64,000 bases of DNA from contig NZ_JALKIL010000004.1 of the NCBI RefSeq assembly GCF_023051105.1, positions 124,001 to 188,000 of the forward strand. Direction: 5' to 3'. Origin of the DNA: Anaerobiospirillum sp. NML120449 (GTDB lineage: Bacteria; Pseudomonadota; Gammaproteobacteria; Enterobacterales; Succinivibrionaceae). The notes beneath the pieces are model-generated. The model worked only from the letters and a program-made list of their open reading frames with translations. It was not told where the DNA came from and did not search any database. A program made the translations under genes and the position numbers. Positions 16,401 to 26,197 of this stretch are shown piece after piece. Positions within the stretch are counted from its first letter, which is position 1; each line of letters starts with the position of its first letter.

Positions 16401-17075
16401 TTACTCAGGGTATTTAATCTGGACGTCGCGGATATCACGTATGGTGACGTCAACGGTGATGTCGTTGCCGGTGATCTGAAGCTGACGTGGAATGGCTATG
16501 TTCTGATAGGAATCATAGTCAAGGTAGTCAATGGTGTAAGCGCCCAGAGTGGACCGGGTAACAAGACCAAAGTCATTGACCTTTGAGTCCTCTCCAAGTG
16601 ACATACCCATCAGCACCTTGTGGAAATTGTTCACAGGCAGCTTAATCTTCAGATGACGCAGCAGCAGTTCTTCTGCTGAGCGGCCGGTGTGCTGAGTGCC
16701 TTTCATATCAAGTACGGCGCGGGACGGCTCAACCTTGAGCAGAGCCAGCTGCTTGCCGCCGCCAGCAATCAGTCGCAGCTCGTAGCTGTCATTGCCCGAA
16801 CCCCTGTAGAAGAAGTTCACGGCACGACGCTCACCCTGCTGCTCGATAATAACGCGGCCCAGCATATTGATGCTGGTAATGCTCATCAGGCGACCCTGAT
16901 GGCTCTGCCAGAAGCCAGGGGCGGCAGTCTGCTCAGCCGGTATATCAGCAGTTGTCTGACAGCCGCTTAAGGTGGCAGCCAGGGCTGCACCCATGAATAC
17001 CGGAATGAGGGTACGTCCGGCCTTCTTAACCATGGAAGACATTAAGGTATCTTGAGAGCTGTGGATTGGTGACAT
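16401..17075 (-). CDS. lolB: Outer membrane lipoprotein receptor LolB
   Basis: Outer-membrane lipoprotein that accepts lipoproteins from LolA and inserts them into the outer membrane. The start at 17075 is supported by aagga 7 bases upstream; an ATG at 17111 is in frame but lacks this. 224 residues (E. coli 207). The signal peptide ends in a lipobox ATLSGC with Cys39 as the lipidated residue. The mature part (FWQSHQGRLMSITSINMLGRVII, LLRHLKIKLPVNNFHKVLMG, DYDSY) follows the LolB fold pattern: the early strand GR-x-x-I and the late LPVxxxxxWxxG-like turn, here without the Trp. Gene order lolB-ispE-prs supports the call strongly. Sequence alone is a moderate match. Confidence 0.85.
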   Translation of the reverse strand: MSPIHSSQDTLMSSMVKKAGRTLIPVFMGAALAATLSGCQTTADIPAEQTAAPGFWQSHQGRLMSITSINMLGRVIIEQQGERRAVNFFYRGSGNDSYELRLIAGGGKQLALLKVEPSRAVLDMKGTQHTGRSAEELLLRHLKIKLPVNNFHKVLMGMSLGEDSKVNDFGLVTRSTLGAYTIDYLDYDSYQNIAIPRQLQITGNDITVDVTIRDIRDVQIKYPE

Positions 17076-17292
17076 GGCATCATCCTTTCTGACAGAAAAA
17101 CGAAAAAGCATAGTACTTGAGGTACGTGCCTAACAGGCCGACAGGCAAGGAGCTGTGCAGCACTGCTGCAGGCCGCGTGCAGCACTCCTGCATGCGGTCT
17201 GCTGTCTGCTGACTTGCTGTGGGAGCCATGACCGCAGTCAGAACGGCCATGGGGCAGGGCTGAGCCCGGCTTTGCGGAGCGGAGCCTGCAGA

Positions 17293-17328
17293 TAAAACAA
17301 GAGCCTGACAGAGCTGGTCTGCAGGCTC
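17293..17328 (-). terminator. Terminator of ycaO
   Basis: Stem gagcctg (17301-17307)/caggctc (17322-17328). On the minus strand it is followed by ttgtttta (17300 down to 17293). It lies 63 bp past the ycaO stop, separating ycaO from lolB transcription. The remainder of the 315-bp ycaO-lolB gap is GC-rich with no gene seen. Confidence 0.8.
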
Positions 17329-17390
17329 GGGCAACCGGGCCTGAGCCCGGCGCTTGTGACAGTCAGGCTGCCGGCACAGAGGTCCTGAAC

Positions 17391-19151
17391 TTAGCCAAGG
17401 GCAATCTGAGCCTGTCTGACCTTTTTGTAAACCTTGATCATTTCCTGGTGAAGCTTGAAATTCTTCATATCCAGATCAGAGGCGCACAGACCATTAAACT
17501 TCTTTTCATGGTTGATGTGAGCCATGACATCGCTGTAGGTGGCGCTGCTGTAAATGCGCTCCAGAGCCTCAGCATAATCATCAAAGTTCAGGCTGCTGTC
17601 GAGGCGGCACTCCAGAACCCTGGTCAGGCACTGGTAGAAGCGCAAACGTGGCAGGTCAAAAACAGTATGGTTGAACATGACGGTCCAGCGGGCAAAATCA
17701 AGGGCACGCTCATAGTCATTGGCCTCAAGGGCAATCAGACACTTGAGCTCACCAAAGCGCAGAGTGGACCATGGGCTGTCGCGATCCGGCAGCAGACCTA
17801 AAATCTTAGGAACCAGGGCGTCATCGTCGATGTTCTCATTCTCCAGCTCATCAAGGTAGTCCTTGTAGGTCTGAGGATCTTCATCAGATCCTGGCAGGCC
17901 CAGGATAGCTTCCTGGAAAATAATGTAGGCATTGGTGTTGTTGTAGATCAGATCATCAAATGGATAGATCTCGGACATGCCAGGAACAATGATGCGGTAT
18001 ACCGGCACACCCAGGTTCTGATAGGTACGGATGTAGATATCAAAGCCCAGCTTGTCGATGATATAGCGCAGAGCCTTGTACTGATCGTGGGTGGAGCCGT
18101 CAAAGTCCCAGGCTACGAACTTGAACATTGGCTGCTTCTTGAACATCATCATTGGCAGCAGGCCGGTGCTGTCGACGAAGTGGCTTTCGATATTGATAAT
18201 GCCGCTGGTCTGCTCCAGATCGAAGCTTGGCTCATCAAAGCCGTCAAGATCGCTGAAAGTGCGTCCCTGCATGAGCTCGGTAATAGTACGGTCCAGGGCC
18301 ACCTCAAAGATAGGGTGGGAGCCAAATGAGGCTACGCAGGTGCCATTGCTCTGATTGAAGAGTACTACGCACACTACAGGATACTGACCACCAAGGGAGG
18401 CGTCATAGACTATGCACTTGAGCTCATCGCTCTGCAGGGCTTTGAAGTTTGCCCAGGAGCGTGGGTACTTCTCGATGATCTTCTCTGGAACCTCAGGCAG
18501 GCACAGACCCTCACGGATAATGCGGGCCTTGACGTAGCGCTCAATTACCTCGGACAGACCCTGAACCAGGGCCTCATACTCGGTATTACCGGCGCTCATG
18601 CCATTGGAGGCATAGAGATTGTCGAGCAGATTGACCGGGAAGTAGACAATCTCGCCATTACGGGCATTGGTAAATGGAATGGAGCATACGCCACGCTCAA
18701 AGGAGCAGCTCTGGATATCAACCAGATTTTCCAGAGTCAGGCTGCCATTGTTGCCATAGAGCTCGCGGAGCTTGACGTTGAGCACGTCATTGGGAATGGC
18801 ATTGCTCTTCTCATCATCTTCACTTACCGGAGTCCACTTTTCATCAGGGAAGTGAACAAAACGGGCTTCGGCATTTTCCTGACCAAGATAGAAATCAGAA
18901 AAGCTCATGTGAGTAGCCAGACGCTCAAAGATTTCGCCATAGGCCGAGCACAGCGCAGCGTCACGGGTAGAGCCCTTGCCGTTGGAGAAAATGGCAGGAC
19001 AATTGGCTACAGCAAGGTGTACTGACCATAAATCCGGAAGAGGGTTGAGCCACTGCTCTTCAACCAGATCGATTTTGAGCTCACTGGCTACTTTTTTAAA
19101 GCGACTTAAGGTGTCCTCTAAGGCAGCATCTTTGCCCGCAATTGTCGTCAT
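17391..19151 (-). CDS. ycaO: YcaO-family protein (RimO-associated)
   Basis: The start at 19151 (MTTIAGKDAALEDTL) matches E. coli YcaO (IPGKDAALEDSI); upstream in-frame Met codons are less likely. 586 residues, about the length of E. coli YcaO. The YcaO ATP-binding core is visible: NGKGSTRDAALCSAYGEIFERL, NGMSAGNTEYEALVQGLSEVIERYVK, YDASLGGQYPVVCVVLFN and IVPGMSEIYPFDD. The C-terminal third carries the TPR-like extension of the E. coli type rather than a RiPP cyclodehydratase tail. In E. coli, YcaO enhances the methylthiolation of ribosomal protein S12 by RimO; no RimO or RiPP precursor is present nearby. Upstream of lolB but with its own terminator, so a separate transcript. Confidence 0.95.
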   Translation of the reverse strand: MTTIAGKDAALEDTLSRFKKVASELKIDLVEEQWLNPLPDLWSVHLAVANCPAIFSNGKGSTRDAALCSAYGEIFERLATHMSFSDFYLGQENAEARFVHFPDEKWTPVSEDDEKSNAIPNDVLNVKLRELYGNNGSLTLENLVDIQSCSFERGVCSIPFTNARNGEIVYFPVNLLDNLYASNGMSAGNTEYEALVQGLSEVIERYVKARIIREGLCLPEVPEKIIEKYPRSWANFKALQSDELKCIVYDASLGGQYPVVCVVLFNQSNGTCVASFGSHPIFEVALDRTITELMQGRTFSDLDGFDEPSFDLEQTSGIINIESHFVDSTGLLPMMMFKKQPMFKFVAWDFDGSTHDQYKALRYIIDKLGFDIYIRTYQNLGVPVYRIIVPGMSEIYPFDDLIYNNTNAYIIFQEAILGLPGSDEDPQTYKDYLDELENENIDDDALVPKILGLLPDRDSPWSTLRFGELKCLIALEANDYERALDFARWTVMFNHTVFDLPRLRFYQCLTRVLECRLDSSLNFDDYAEALERIYSSATYSDVMAHINHEKKFNGLCASDLDMKNFKLHQEMIKVYKKVRQAQIALG

Positions 19152-19304
19152 GTCTAAAAACCTATCTATATGATGAAGACTCCCCCGCGCTGTCCGGCTC
19201 AGACTTCCGCCTGCCAGCTTCATGAAGCCCATGCGGCCAAAGGGGCCGCACGTGCTGCAATCTTCCTCCAGCAGGCAGCAAATGCTGCCAGAGGCAGCTG
19301 CAGG

Positions 19305-19399
19305 CAGCAGCTGAGGCTTACTGCAGGAGCTGAAGCTTACAGCATGAGCTGAAGCTTGCTGCAGGAGCTGACGCTTTCAGCAGGAGCTGGCGCTTACAG
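19305..19399. repeat. 19-bp tandem repeat, 5 copies
   Basis: Units at 19305, 19324, 19343, 19362 and 19381, consensus caggagctgaagcttacag with 2-5 changes per unit. Confidence 0.85.
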
Positions 19400-20312
19400 C
19401 ATGGTCTGAATTTCAGCCTTGGGTGAGTACTGCAGATACTGTATAAAACAGTGTTTGTCCAGGCGCAGCTTTTTGATGTGTTCAGCCCCACGAACTTACG
19501 GGGCAGCTCTCAGAGGCACTCTGCCTGTAGAAGATATGACTGCGGCGTACCGCGACTTTCATTACAGGTATCAATGCCCCTGTACCTGGCCTGTATCAGT
19601 TATGAAGCTGGATTTTGCATCAGAAACTTACTTACAGGTACTGGAATTTTGAACACTGAGGGCAGCTGCACATTTGCCCTTAAGGTCCGCAGCAGGTACG
19701 AACAGTGCTGACAGCTCAATTCTGATGCTTCAGCATGTATCCAATACTGTTGTGCGGCGCTGACTCAGCCTGCGAGCAAGGTGATTAACAGTGCCTGCAG
19801 GCACGGATTTGCTCAAAAAACTGGTCGGGAAAGAATTCTGTGGTGGCGCTCAGGGAACATCCCTGGCATATGGGTATGAACGCAGCAACGACCTTTTATC
19901 ATGATTAACAGGTAACGGGCCTTGCTATGACGGCCATTGGCGATACCGCGACCCCCAGGGACGATACCGGTCGCAGGGGCGATACCTGTCGCCATGGGCG
20001 ATGCCGATTGCAAAGGAGCAAGAACGGTCGCAGGGGCGATTCCGGGAGCTTCTGGGGCGACGCCGGCAGTCATAGGCAGTTCCGGGACGGATCAGAGCCG
20101 TGCGTTCACTGCAAAAGGAGCCTGTCTTTGGGACTTGCAAGCCACCTGCATGTGGCAGGTCATGGCTAAGGCATGTTATTGCAGCGGCATATCATGGCAG
20201 GAACGGGCCTGATTTCTCTAACAGGAGCATAACTGTGTTCAGAACCTGACCGTACTGAGTACCGTTATGCCGGAAACAGGCAGCAGGGCTGCTGTTATCA
20301 CTGGCGATGTGG

Positions 20313-20414
20313 CCTGAAAGCACTGCCGGCTCGTCCGTCTGCGCGGTCTGAAGGCACTGTCGACTCAGCCGTCTGCGCGTTCTGAAGGCACTGCCGACTC
20401 AGCCGTCTGCGAGG
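20313..20414. repeat. 34-bp tandem repeat, 3 copies
   Basis: Units at 20313, 20347 and 20381, each starting near tctgaaggcactg and ending ccgtctgcg. The second and third differ at very few positions; the first is more diverged. Confidence 0.9.
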
Positions 20415-20649
20415 TCTGACAGTGGCTTACTATTATAGTCAAAATCGCTATTTTCTAAAGCTGCGTAACTGGCTTTTGTACGGGTAAAACTGCAAAAGAT
20501 TATTCTTTAGACCACGTTGATATAGAGCCTGCGCACCTGTCTTGCCCTGGGGCAGGTACACACATACTGCAGTGACCAGAATACGACCCGTACCATCAGG
20601 TGAAAGCTGTCAGACCTTAGTTTGAGCTAATTATTTTTCTGTAAAATGG

Positions 20650-20690
20650 CCCAGGTTTTTGTCCATCACTCTGCTGATTTGACCTGGGAG
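20650..20690 (+). promoter_or_regulatory. Hairpin overlapping the Shine-Dalgarno of the 20699 gene
   Basis: cccaggt at 20650-20656 pairs with acctggg at 20682-20688. The last bases of the stem belong to gggag (20686-20690), the ribosome binding site of the GTG-started gene at 20699. Folding would hide the site. Regulation is inference. Confidence 0.45.
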
Positions 20691-20698
20691 AATTAACT

Positions 20699-21940
20699 GT
20701 GAATAACTCTAACAGTCTCAACACTGAAAAGCTCGATGATGTTGCTCCATCTCCTGATACCGTAGCGGATCAGCAGAGCAGCACGAATGACAGCACAGAC
20801 AAGGCAGGCAGCCAGGCCGCTGTGCAGCAGCCGGCATCCGACAGTGCAGAACCAGCACAGGAACCTGCTGCAGCTGCAGCTGCAGCATCAACTGACAGCC
20901 CGATTCATGAGCCGGCTGCAGATACAGCTGCCGCTGATGCAGCCTCTGATGCAGCCGCTGCTGGTTCAGCTGGTGCGCAAGCTGAGCCTGCAACTGCTGC
21001 AGAGACTGCCCCTGCCTCAGCAGCTGATGCCCCTGCAGCAGATGCTGCTGCGGCGCAAGGTGAGGGCGCAGGGGAGAATCAGGTATTTCGCATGGGCGAT
21101 GACGTGTCCAGCATTACTGGTCGTCCTCACATGACCGCTGAGGAAAACCGTGCTCTTGCTCAGGGTAACCGTTTCTTCCATAAGGCTATGGAAAGTGCTG
21201 CACGTGCCCGTGGTGAAGAGTATGAGCGCTTCAGCCTGCCTGCCCATATGAGAGCCGCCCTCAATCAGATTGATATGGAGGCTGCCCAGGAGAAGCTCGA
21301 AGAGCGCCGCAAGGAAATGGAAAAGCAGGGCCTGAGCACAGATAATCTCACTGTTGAGGAAAGTGCTATTTCCCGCCTGCATAACCTCAGTGCCGAGGAG
21401 CAGGAAGCTCTGGACAAGCAGCGCGACAATGACGCCAAGATTGAGGCCGGTGGTGCCCGCTTCTATGGCAAGTATCAGGAGTTGCTGGCCCGTCAGAAAG
21501 AGGCCCAGGAAGCCTCAAAGCTTAAGGTTATGCGCAATATCAAGCTCATGGGCGTGGTTATTGTCGGTCTGATTGGCTATATGGCCTATAACCACTTCAT
21601 GGTGGATCGCAATGCAGACACCATTGAAAGCCTCAAGGCTTCCCTGCCACTGGTTATCGATGAGCAGACCACCATGGTCCGTATTGATGACCGTGCCAAT
21701 GACTTCAAGATCTACTTTGAAAAGGATCCTGCAATTGTTGCAGGCCTTGATGAGCACCAAAAAGAAGCACGTCTTGATGTGTACGAACAAAATGCACTTG
21801 AACTGTGCAAAAATCCTCTGCTTCGCAGTATTATCGTATCCGGTCGAAAAGTGACTGTATTATTAGAAGCAACAGATAGAAGTTTCTTCCGTGAGTTTTC
21901 TGTCGACAAATGTCCTGCTGCAGAGCAGCAGGCCAGGTAG
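20699..21940 (+). CDS. Single-pass inner membrane protein with Ala-rich cytoplasmic N-terminus, unknown function
   Basis: A 413-residue protein that I do not recognise. It starts with GTG at 20699, with gggag 8 bases upstream. Residues 1-125 are Ala/Asp/Pro/Glu-rich and probably disordered. Residues ~130-278 are charged and mostly helical (QEKLEERRKEMEKQG, ELLARQKEAQEAS). One transmembrane helix at about 281-300 (MGVVIVGLIGYMAYNHFM) is followed by a ~110-residue C-terminal domain (DRNADTIESLKASLP to DKCPAAEQQ) that would face the periplasm, with two Cys. A hairpin covers its ribosome site. It lies 221 bp upstream of asd with no obvious terminator between, so cotranscription is possible. No homologue comes to mind. 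Confidence 0.8.
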   Translation: MNNSNSLNTEKLDDVAPSPDTVADQQSSTNDSTDKAGSQAAVQQPASDSAEPAQEPAAAAAAASTDSPIHEPAADTAAADAASDAAAAGSAGAQAEPATAAETAPASAADAPAADAAAAQGEGAGENQVFRMGDDVSSITGRPHMTAEENRALAQGNRFFHKAMESAARARGEEYERFSLPAHMRAALNQIDMEAAQEKLEERRKEMEKQGLSTDNLTVEESAISRLHNLSAEEQEALDKQRDNDAKIEAGGARFYGKYQELLARQKEAQEASKLKVMRNIKLMGVVIVGLIGYMAYNHFMVDRNADTIESLKASLPLVIDEQTTMVRIDDRANDFKIYFEKDPAIVAGLDEHQKEARLDVYEQNALELCKNPLLRSIIVSGRKVTVLLEATDRSFFREFSVDKCPAAEQQAR

Positions 21941-22161
21941 CCGGATAATATGCCCACAGCTGTGCACAGATGCTTATGCGCGCTGTGCATAAGCGCTGCG
22001 TTCGTCAGCCCTGCCGGGCTGCCCGCACAGCTGGCATTGCTGCTGCGCTGTGCGAGGCTGAGCACCGCTTTAATCCGGGCGGTGCCTGACAAAAGACCCG
22101 CGCTCTTATCTGACAGGGCCGACAGCTTGCGGAATTTTCCTTATTTTGAGGTTTCAAGCAA

Positions 22162-23274
22162 ATGCTAAAGTTAGGTCTCGTCGGATGGCGTGGTATGGTC
22201 GGTTCTGTTTTAATGGACAGAATGCAGACCGAGGGTGATTTCAACTTATTTGAAAACTTCTTTTTCACTACCTCTCAGGCTGGTAAACCAGCCCCTGCCT
22301 GCGTAAACCTCAAATCTGACGTACTGCTTGATGCTTACAGCGTCGACGCCTTAAAGGAAATGGATGTCATCCTGACCTGTCAGGGCGGTGACTACACAAA
22401 CAAAATGTACCCTGCCTTAAAGCAGGCCGGTTTCAAGGGTTACTGGATCGATGCTGCATCTGCCCTGCGCATGCAGGATGATGCCATCATCATTCTTGAT
22501 CCTGTTAACCAGGACGTTATCGACCGTGCCTTAAATGGCGGCATTAAGACCTTTGTCGGCGGTAACTGCACCGTAAGCCTCATGCTTATGGCCATGGCCG
22601 GTCTGTTCAAGGCCGATCTCATCGAGTGGGTATCCTCATCGACCTATCAGGCTGCCTCTGGCGCCGGTGCCCGCAACATGCGTGAGCTGCTCATCCAGAT
22701 GGGCCAGCTGCACGACAGCGTGAAGGCCGAGCTTGCTGACCCTCACTCAAACATTCTGGACATCGAAAAGAAGGTCCGTCAGACCATGAATGCCGCTGAC
22801 TTTGAGACCGAGTGTTTTGGCGCTCCTCTGGCCGGCTCAGTACTGCCATGGATCGACAAGCAGCTTGAAAATGGTCAGAGCAAGGAAGAGTGGAAGGGCA
22901 TGGCCGAAACCAAAAAGATTCTGGGCCTGGGTACAGGCACCATTCCTGTTGACGGCAACTGCGTACGTATCAGCTCCATGCGCTGCCACAGTCAGTCCCT
23001 TACCATCAAGCTTAAGAAGGACGTCAGCGTAAGCGAGATTGAATCTCTGATTGCTGCCCACAATCAGTGGGTCAAGGTAGTTCCAAACGAAAAGGAAATT
23101 ACACTCAGGGAGTTAACCCCGGCCTTTGTTTCCGGCACTCTGACCGTACCTATCGGCCGTATCCGTAAGATGATGATGGGCCCTGAGTATCTGTCAGCCT
23201 TCACTGTAGGCGATCAGCTCCTGTGGGGCGCTGCCGAGCCACTGCGCAGAATGCTGCGTCTTATTCAGGCATAA
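22162..23274 (+). CDS. asd: Aspartate-semialdehyde dehydrogenase
   Basis: Reduces L-aspartyl-4-phosphate to aspartate semialdehyde with NADPH, the branch point to lysine/diaminopimelate, threonine and methionine. 370 residues (E. coli 367). N-terminal NADP loop [17 protein letters not shown]. Active-site Cys136 in [33 protein letters not shown] and the catalytic His in [12 protein letters not shown] follow, as in the gammaproteobacterial Asd subtype. A gagg about 12 bases upstream of the ATG is a weak ribosome site. No lysine riboswitch is recognisable in the 221-bp leader, though it has a perfect 7-bp hairpin (cttatgc/gcataag near 21971). Strong terminator at 23370. Confidence 0.97.
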   Translation: MLKLGLVGWRGMVGSVLMDRMQTEGDFNLFENFFFTTSQAGKPAPACVNLKSDVLLDAYSVDALKEMDVILTCQGGDYTNKMYPALKQAGFKGYWIDAASALRMQDDAIIILDPVNQDVIDRALNGGIKTFVGGNCTVSLMLMAMAGLFKADLIEWVSSSTYQAASGAGARNMRELLIQMGQLHDSVKAELADPHSNILDIEKKVRQTMNAADFETECFGAPLAGSVLPWIDKQLENGQSKEEWKGMAETKKILGLGTGTIPVDGNCVRISSMRCHSQSLTIKLKKDVSVSEIESLIAAHNQWVKVVPNEKEITLRELTPAFVSGTLTVPIGRIRKMMMGPEYLSAFTVGDQLLWGAAEPLRRMLRLIQA

Positions 23275-23369
23275 ACTCAGCCCGTCATATTGAACAGCTA
23301 TGGCCCTGGCACGATTTCAAGCCAGGGCATCAGGCCCAGTATGGCCCTGCGCATCCTATATAATCACAT

Positions 23370-23416
23370 GCAGGCAATTATCTGCTTTGAGCAGGTAATT
23401 GCCTGCATTGTTTTTT
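23370..23416 (+). terminator. Terminator of asd
   Basis: Long stem gcaggcaatta(t)ctgc / gcaggtaattgcctgc around loop tttga, then attgtttttt. It begins 96 bp after the asd stop. Confidence 0.9.
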
Positions 23417-23425
23417 CCGGCCAGG

Positions 23426-23633
23426 CATGAACTCAGAGCAGCCTCTGAAATGAGCGCCAGGCGTGGGCATATATGCAGACTGTCATGAACTCAGAGCAGC
23501 CTCTGAAATGAGCGCCAGGCGTGGGCATATATGCAGACTGTCATGAACTCAGAGCAGTCTCTGAAATGAGCGCCAGGCGTGGGCATATATGCAGACCGTC
23601 ATGAACTCAGAGCAGCCTCTGAAATGAGCGCCA
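23426..23633. repeat. 58-bp tandem repeat, 3.6 copies
   Basis: Units at 23426, 23484 and 23542 plus a 34-bp partial unit at 23600. Copies are nearly identical (single-base differences such as gcctct/gtctct and actgtc/accgtc). No spacers lie between them, so it is not a CRISPR array. Confidence 0.95.
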
Positions 23634-24840
23634 TGCAGCTGGTACATAAGCATGCATCAGTATGCTCCTGGGATGCCTGGGCATCGGCTGTTAATCAGCG
23701 ATGTTGGAGCTTTTCGGGCACATGAGTATTGTTTATGGCGGCCACAATGATGTGAGCTGCAGGGCTGGACATATTGGTAACAGGATAATTGTCGTACATG
23801 CATTGTGACTGTAAAACTTACTGAAGCAGGGTGTGACAGATATCATTTTGCCTGGTCTGTAAGGCCTGCAAAGCAAAGTCTCTTTCAGGTTTTATCAATG
23901 TATAAGCCCTGTGCCGTACCTGTTTTCCAGGCCTCATGATATTTTTGCATTGAACCTGATATGATATGAGCTGTCCCGGCACAAAATTAAATAATGCTTA
24001 CAAACATGATGCCTCTGACAGCAGAAAGTAAAAGCGTTAACTGACGTATAAAACGCGATAAATATGATGTCGCGTAATGCTGCCCGGTCAGCAGTTGCAA
24101 TCAGGGGTAATTTGTTTGCAGAAAGGATGAAATTAAATTTTCTGTGTCACTGACCAGACAGTTAAAAGTGTTCTGTCATCCTTTTCCTGCCTGTATCCTG
24201 CTGCACATACAGGCAGTTGACATGAGGTCCTGTGCCCCTGGTAAGTTACCATCCGGAAAACCTCAATAGCTGGCCTTTATCACAATGGCTCAGCCGCATG
24301 CGTTTCACGGCGCGCTTTATCTACATAACTTTTGCAGAGGCTGCCTTTGATATGCTCAGCCGCATCCATAATGCATCTGTAAAGGCGGTGTTTTGCGCCG
24401 GAGGTGTTTTACACCGGCATCGTTCTGTGCCGACAACGCCTGGTTTTGCTTTTAGTGCAGACATCGTTCTGTAAAGCCATAGTCTGTTGTGGGCAGACGC
24501 TTTATAAAAGATAAAAGGCGCAGACACAAGTCAAACAGTATAAGATCCTGACCGCTTTGAGCCCCAGGCATGGGGGACACAGCCTGGGACTGTGAGGCGG
24601 TATTCAGGTTACGGCCTGCTGATTACAGGGCAGAGCCGCAAATGTAGTTGAAAATAATGAGTTAATAGACGGCAGGACTGTCAGGTCTGTCGTTCCTTGC
24701 TGACATGTAAGTCATGTGAGACTGCATGCATATAAGGCAAACCTGCTTACGCCCATTTAATGATGGCCGCACTGTTGAGATAAGAGCTTTCATATCAAAG
24801 TTGCCGGCAATGCGGGCGGTAAAGCACAAGGAGATTGTTA

Positions 24841-26127
24841 ATGGTTAGCGTTGACGGTCAGTTTCTGACCAGGGCCTGGAGCCGCGCAGGTTTCCTGGTA
24901 GCCCTGCTTTTTGCTGCTGTTATCAGCGCCTGTGGCGGTGATCATATCAATCAGGTAAAGGATGGATATTTCCCTGATGATAATCGTCGCAGCGTGGGTG
25001 AGGTACTGAGCATGTGCTCATATACCCGTGACGGCAAGTGGTCAAATGTTCCTGCAGGTGCAGATGGAACCCCAAGAGTAAAATATGAAGTTGCCTTGAG
25101 AAACAGGCAGCTCGTTAACTGGGTTATGCCCGAGCTTAACAGCAGGGAAAAGAAGAAAATCGCCAATGCCCTGGACAGCCGTGGCTTCCGTCTCATGATG
25201 AAAATGTCATTCGTTGTTTTCCGCAATGGCTCCTTCGATCTTGAGAAGATTGTTATCACCAGCAATGACCGTGAGGTTACCTCCCCTGAGATTACAGAGC
25301 AAATCAGACTGCAGATAGCAGCCCGCAAGGGGCTTGCTGACATTCCTGTTGATCCCTCCCTGAGAACTGATTTTAACTGGGCCCTGTACACATCCATGGC
25401 AACTAATTCAGAGCTTGCAGGCAAGACCAGGACCGGTCTTCTGGGCATGGGGTACAGCCTTTACGATTTCTCTTTGTTCAGTGTCGATACAGTGCGACGC
25501 TCTTTCCATCCGCTGATGCTCAACAAGGTCAGGTCGGTTGATATAAACGAAGAGTTTAAGACCATGTCAATTAAGGCCACTTCAGTTATCACCGATATCA
25601 ATGACTATCGTCTCAATGAGGTAGGTGAGAGCTATTTTGAAAATGGCTATGGCATTTTTGAGGGTACTGGCATGATGAAGTCCGATGACATCCTGCAGAT
25701 GATTGCCCCTTACACCTACCGATCTCTTGCCAGTGTAAGTCTTGAGGCAGCCTGCGATTTCAACGCCCTTGACCTCGGTGAGGCCTGTACCTTTAAAGAT
25801 GTTGATGTTTCCCGCATAGCTCTTGGTTCTGCAGGCAGTGACCGCATCTACCTGTCTTTTGACAATGAGATGAATCCAGTGGTTAATCTCGATCCTGTGA
25901 GCGTCAACTCTGATGAACTGACTGAGTTTCTTGCCCAGCAGCAGTCGGTAATCAACTACACCACCATGGCCTATCCACTGGCCTATGCAGCCCAGTCCAT
26001 TACTGCCATGACCCGTGAGATGAACGATTTTACTTTCTTCAGGACTCTGGTTGCTATCCGTGACCGTGTCATGAATGAGGCCGGGGCTGAAATACCGGTG
26101 CCGCTCAGGCGTGCTACCAGTATCTGA
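24841..26127 (+). CDS. Putative outer membrane lipoprotein, function unknown
   Basis: 428 residues from ATG 24841 (aaggag 7 bases upstream; an in-frame TTG at 24835 is too close to it). Signal peptide with basic n-region (RAWSRAG), hydrophobic core and lipobox VISAC, lipidation at Cys31. Gly at +2 predicts outer-membrane sorting by the Lol system, whose genes are in this window. The start of the mature part (INQVKDGYFPDDNRRSVGEVL...KWS) reminds me of a short module seen in other gammaproteobacterial lipoproteins (VKxGy...TVGeAf...W), a recollection I cannot check. The rest is a soluble mixed fold with no motif I know. It stands alone and ends at a strong terminator. Confidence 0.8.
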   Translation: MVSVDGQFLTRAWSRAGFLVALLFAAVISACGGDHINQVKDGYFPDDNRRSVGEVLSMCSYTRDGKWSNVPAGADGTPRVKYEVALRNRQLVNWVMPELNSREKKKIANALDSRGFRLMMKMSFVVFRNGSFDLEKIVITSNDREVTSPEITEQIRLQIAARKGLADIPVDPSLRTDFNWALYTSMATNSELAGKTRTGLLGMGYSLYDFSLFSVDTVRRSFHPLMLNKVRSVDINEEFKTMSIKATSVITDINDYRLNEVGESYFENGYGIFEGTGMMKSDDILQMIAPYTYRSLASVSLEAACDFNALDLGEACTFKDVDVSRIALGSAGSDRIYLSFDNEMNPVVNLDPVSVNSDELTEFLAQQQSVINYTTMAYPLAYAAQSITAMTREMNDFTFFRTLVAIRDRVMNEAGAEIPVPLRRATSI

Positions 26128-26168
26128 TGCTCCGTTAATAATGGCCGTAACCGGCCAGTAAATCAGAG

Positions 26169-26197
26169 AAAAAAGCGACCTCATGGTCGCTTTTTTT
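26169..26197 (+). terminator. Terminator of the lipoprotein gene
   Basis: gcgacc (26175-26180)/ggtcgc (26185-26190) with a four-base loop, flanked by A6 and T7. Confidence 0.95.

Larger units (their letters stand above)
19152..20698. other. 1.5-kb intergenic gap between divergent genes
   Basis: Separates ycaO (minus) from the membrane protein gene at 20699 (plus). No gene is supported. It contains a 19-bp array (19305), a degenerate run of gcgatacc/cgcaggggc elements (about 19930-20060), a 34-bp array (20313) and, at the right end, a hairpin covering a ribosome site. Promoters for both flanking genes must lie here, but I see no consensus pair. Confidence 0.6.
23275..24840. other. 1.57-kb intergenic gap
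   Basis: After the asd terminator come a 58-bp tandem array (23426-23633) and about 1.2 kb of unique sequence without a supportable gene. The 80-codon frame at 24232 lacks a ribosome site. The patch around 23950-24130 is the A/T-richest and most likely to hold promoters, but I see no consensus pair. Confidence 0.6.

Noticed and set aside
17391..19151. YcaO as part of a RiPP (azole-peptide) cluster
   Set aside because: The length, the C-terminal extension and the lolB neighbourhood match the E. coli YcaO type; no precursor peptide, dehydrogenase or protease gene is adjacent.
21941..22161. Lysine riboswitch upstream of asd
   Set aside because: None of the conserved L-box core could be found; only a short hairpin is present.
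23426..23633. Possible CRISPR array
   Set aside because: Units are head-to-tail without unique spacers and no cas genes are in the window.
24232..24474. 80-codon + strand frame in the asd-lipoprotein gap
   Set aside because: No ribosome site and no recognisable features; surrounded by non-coding sequence of the same composition.
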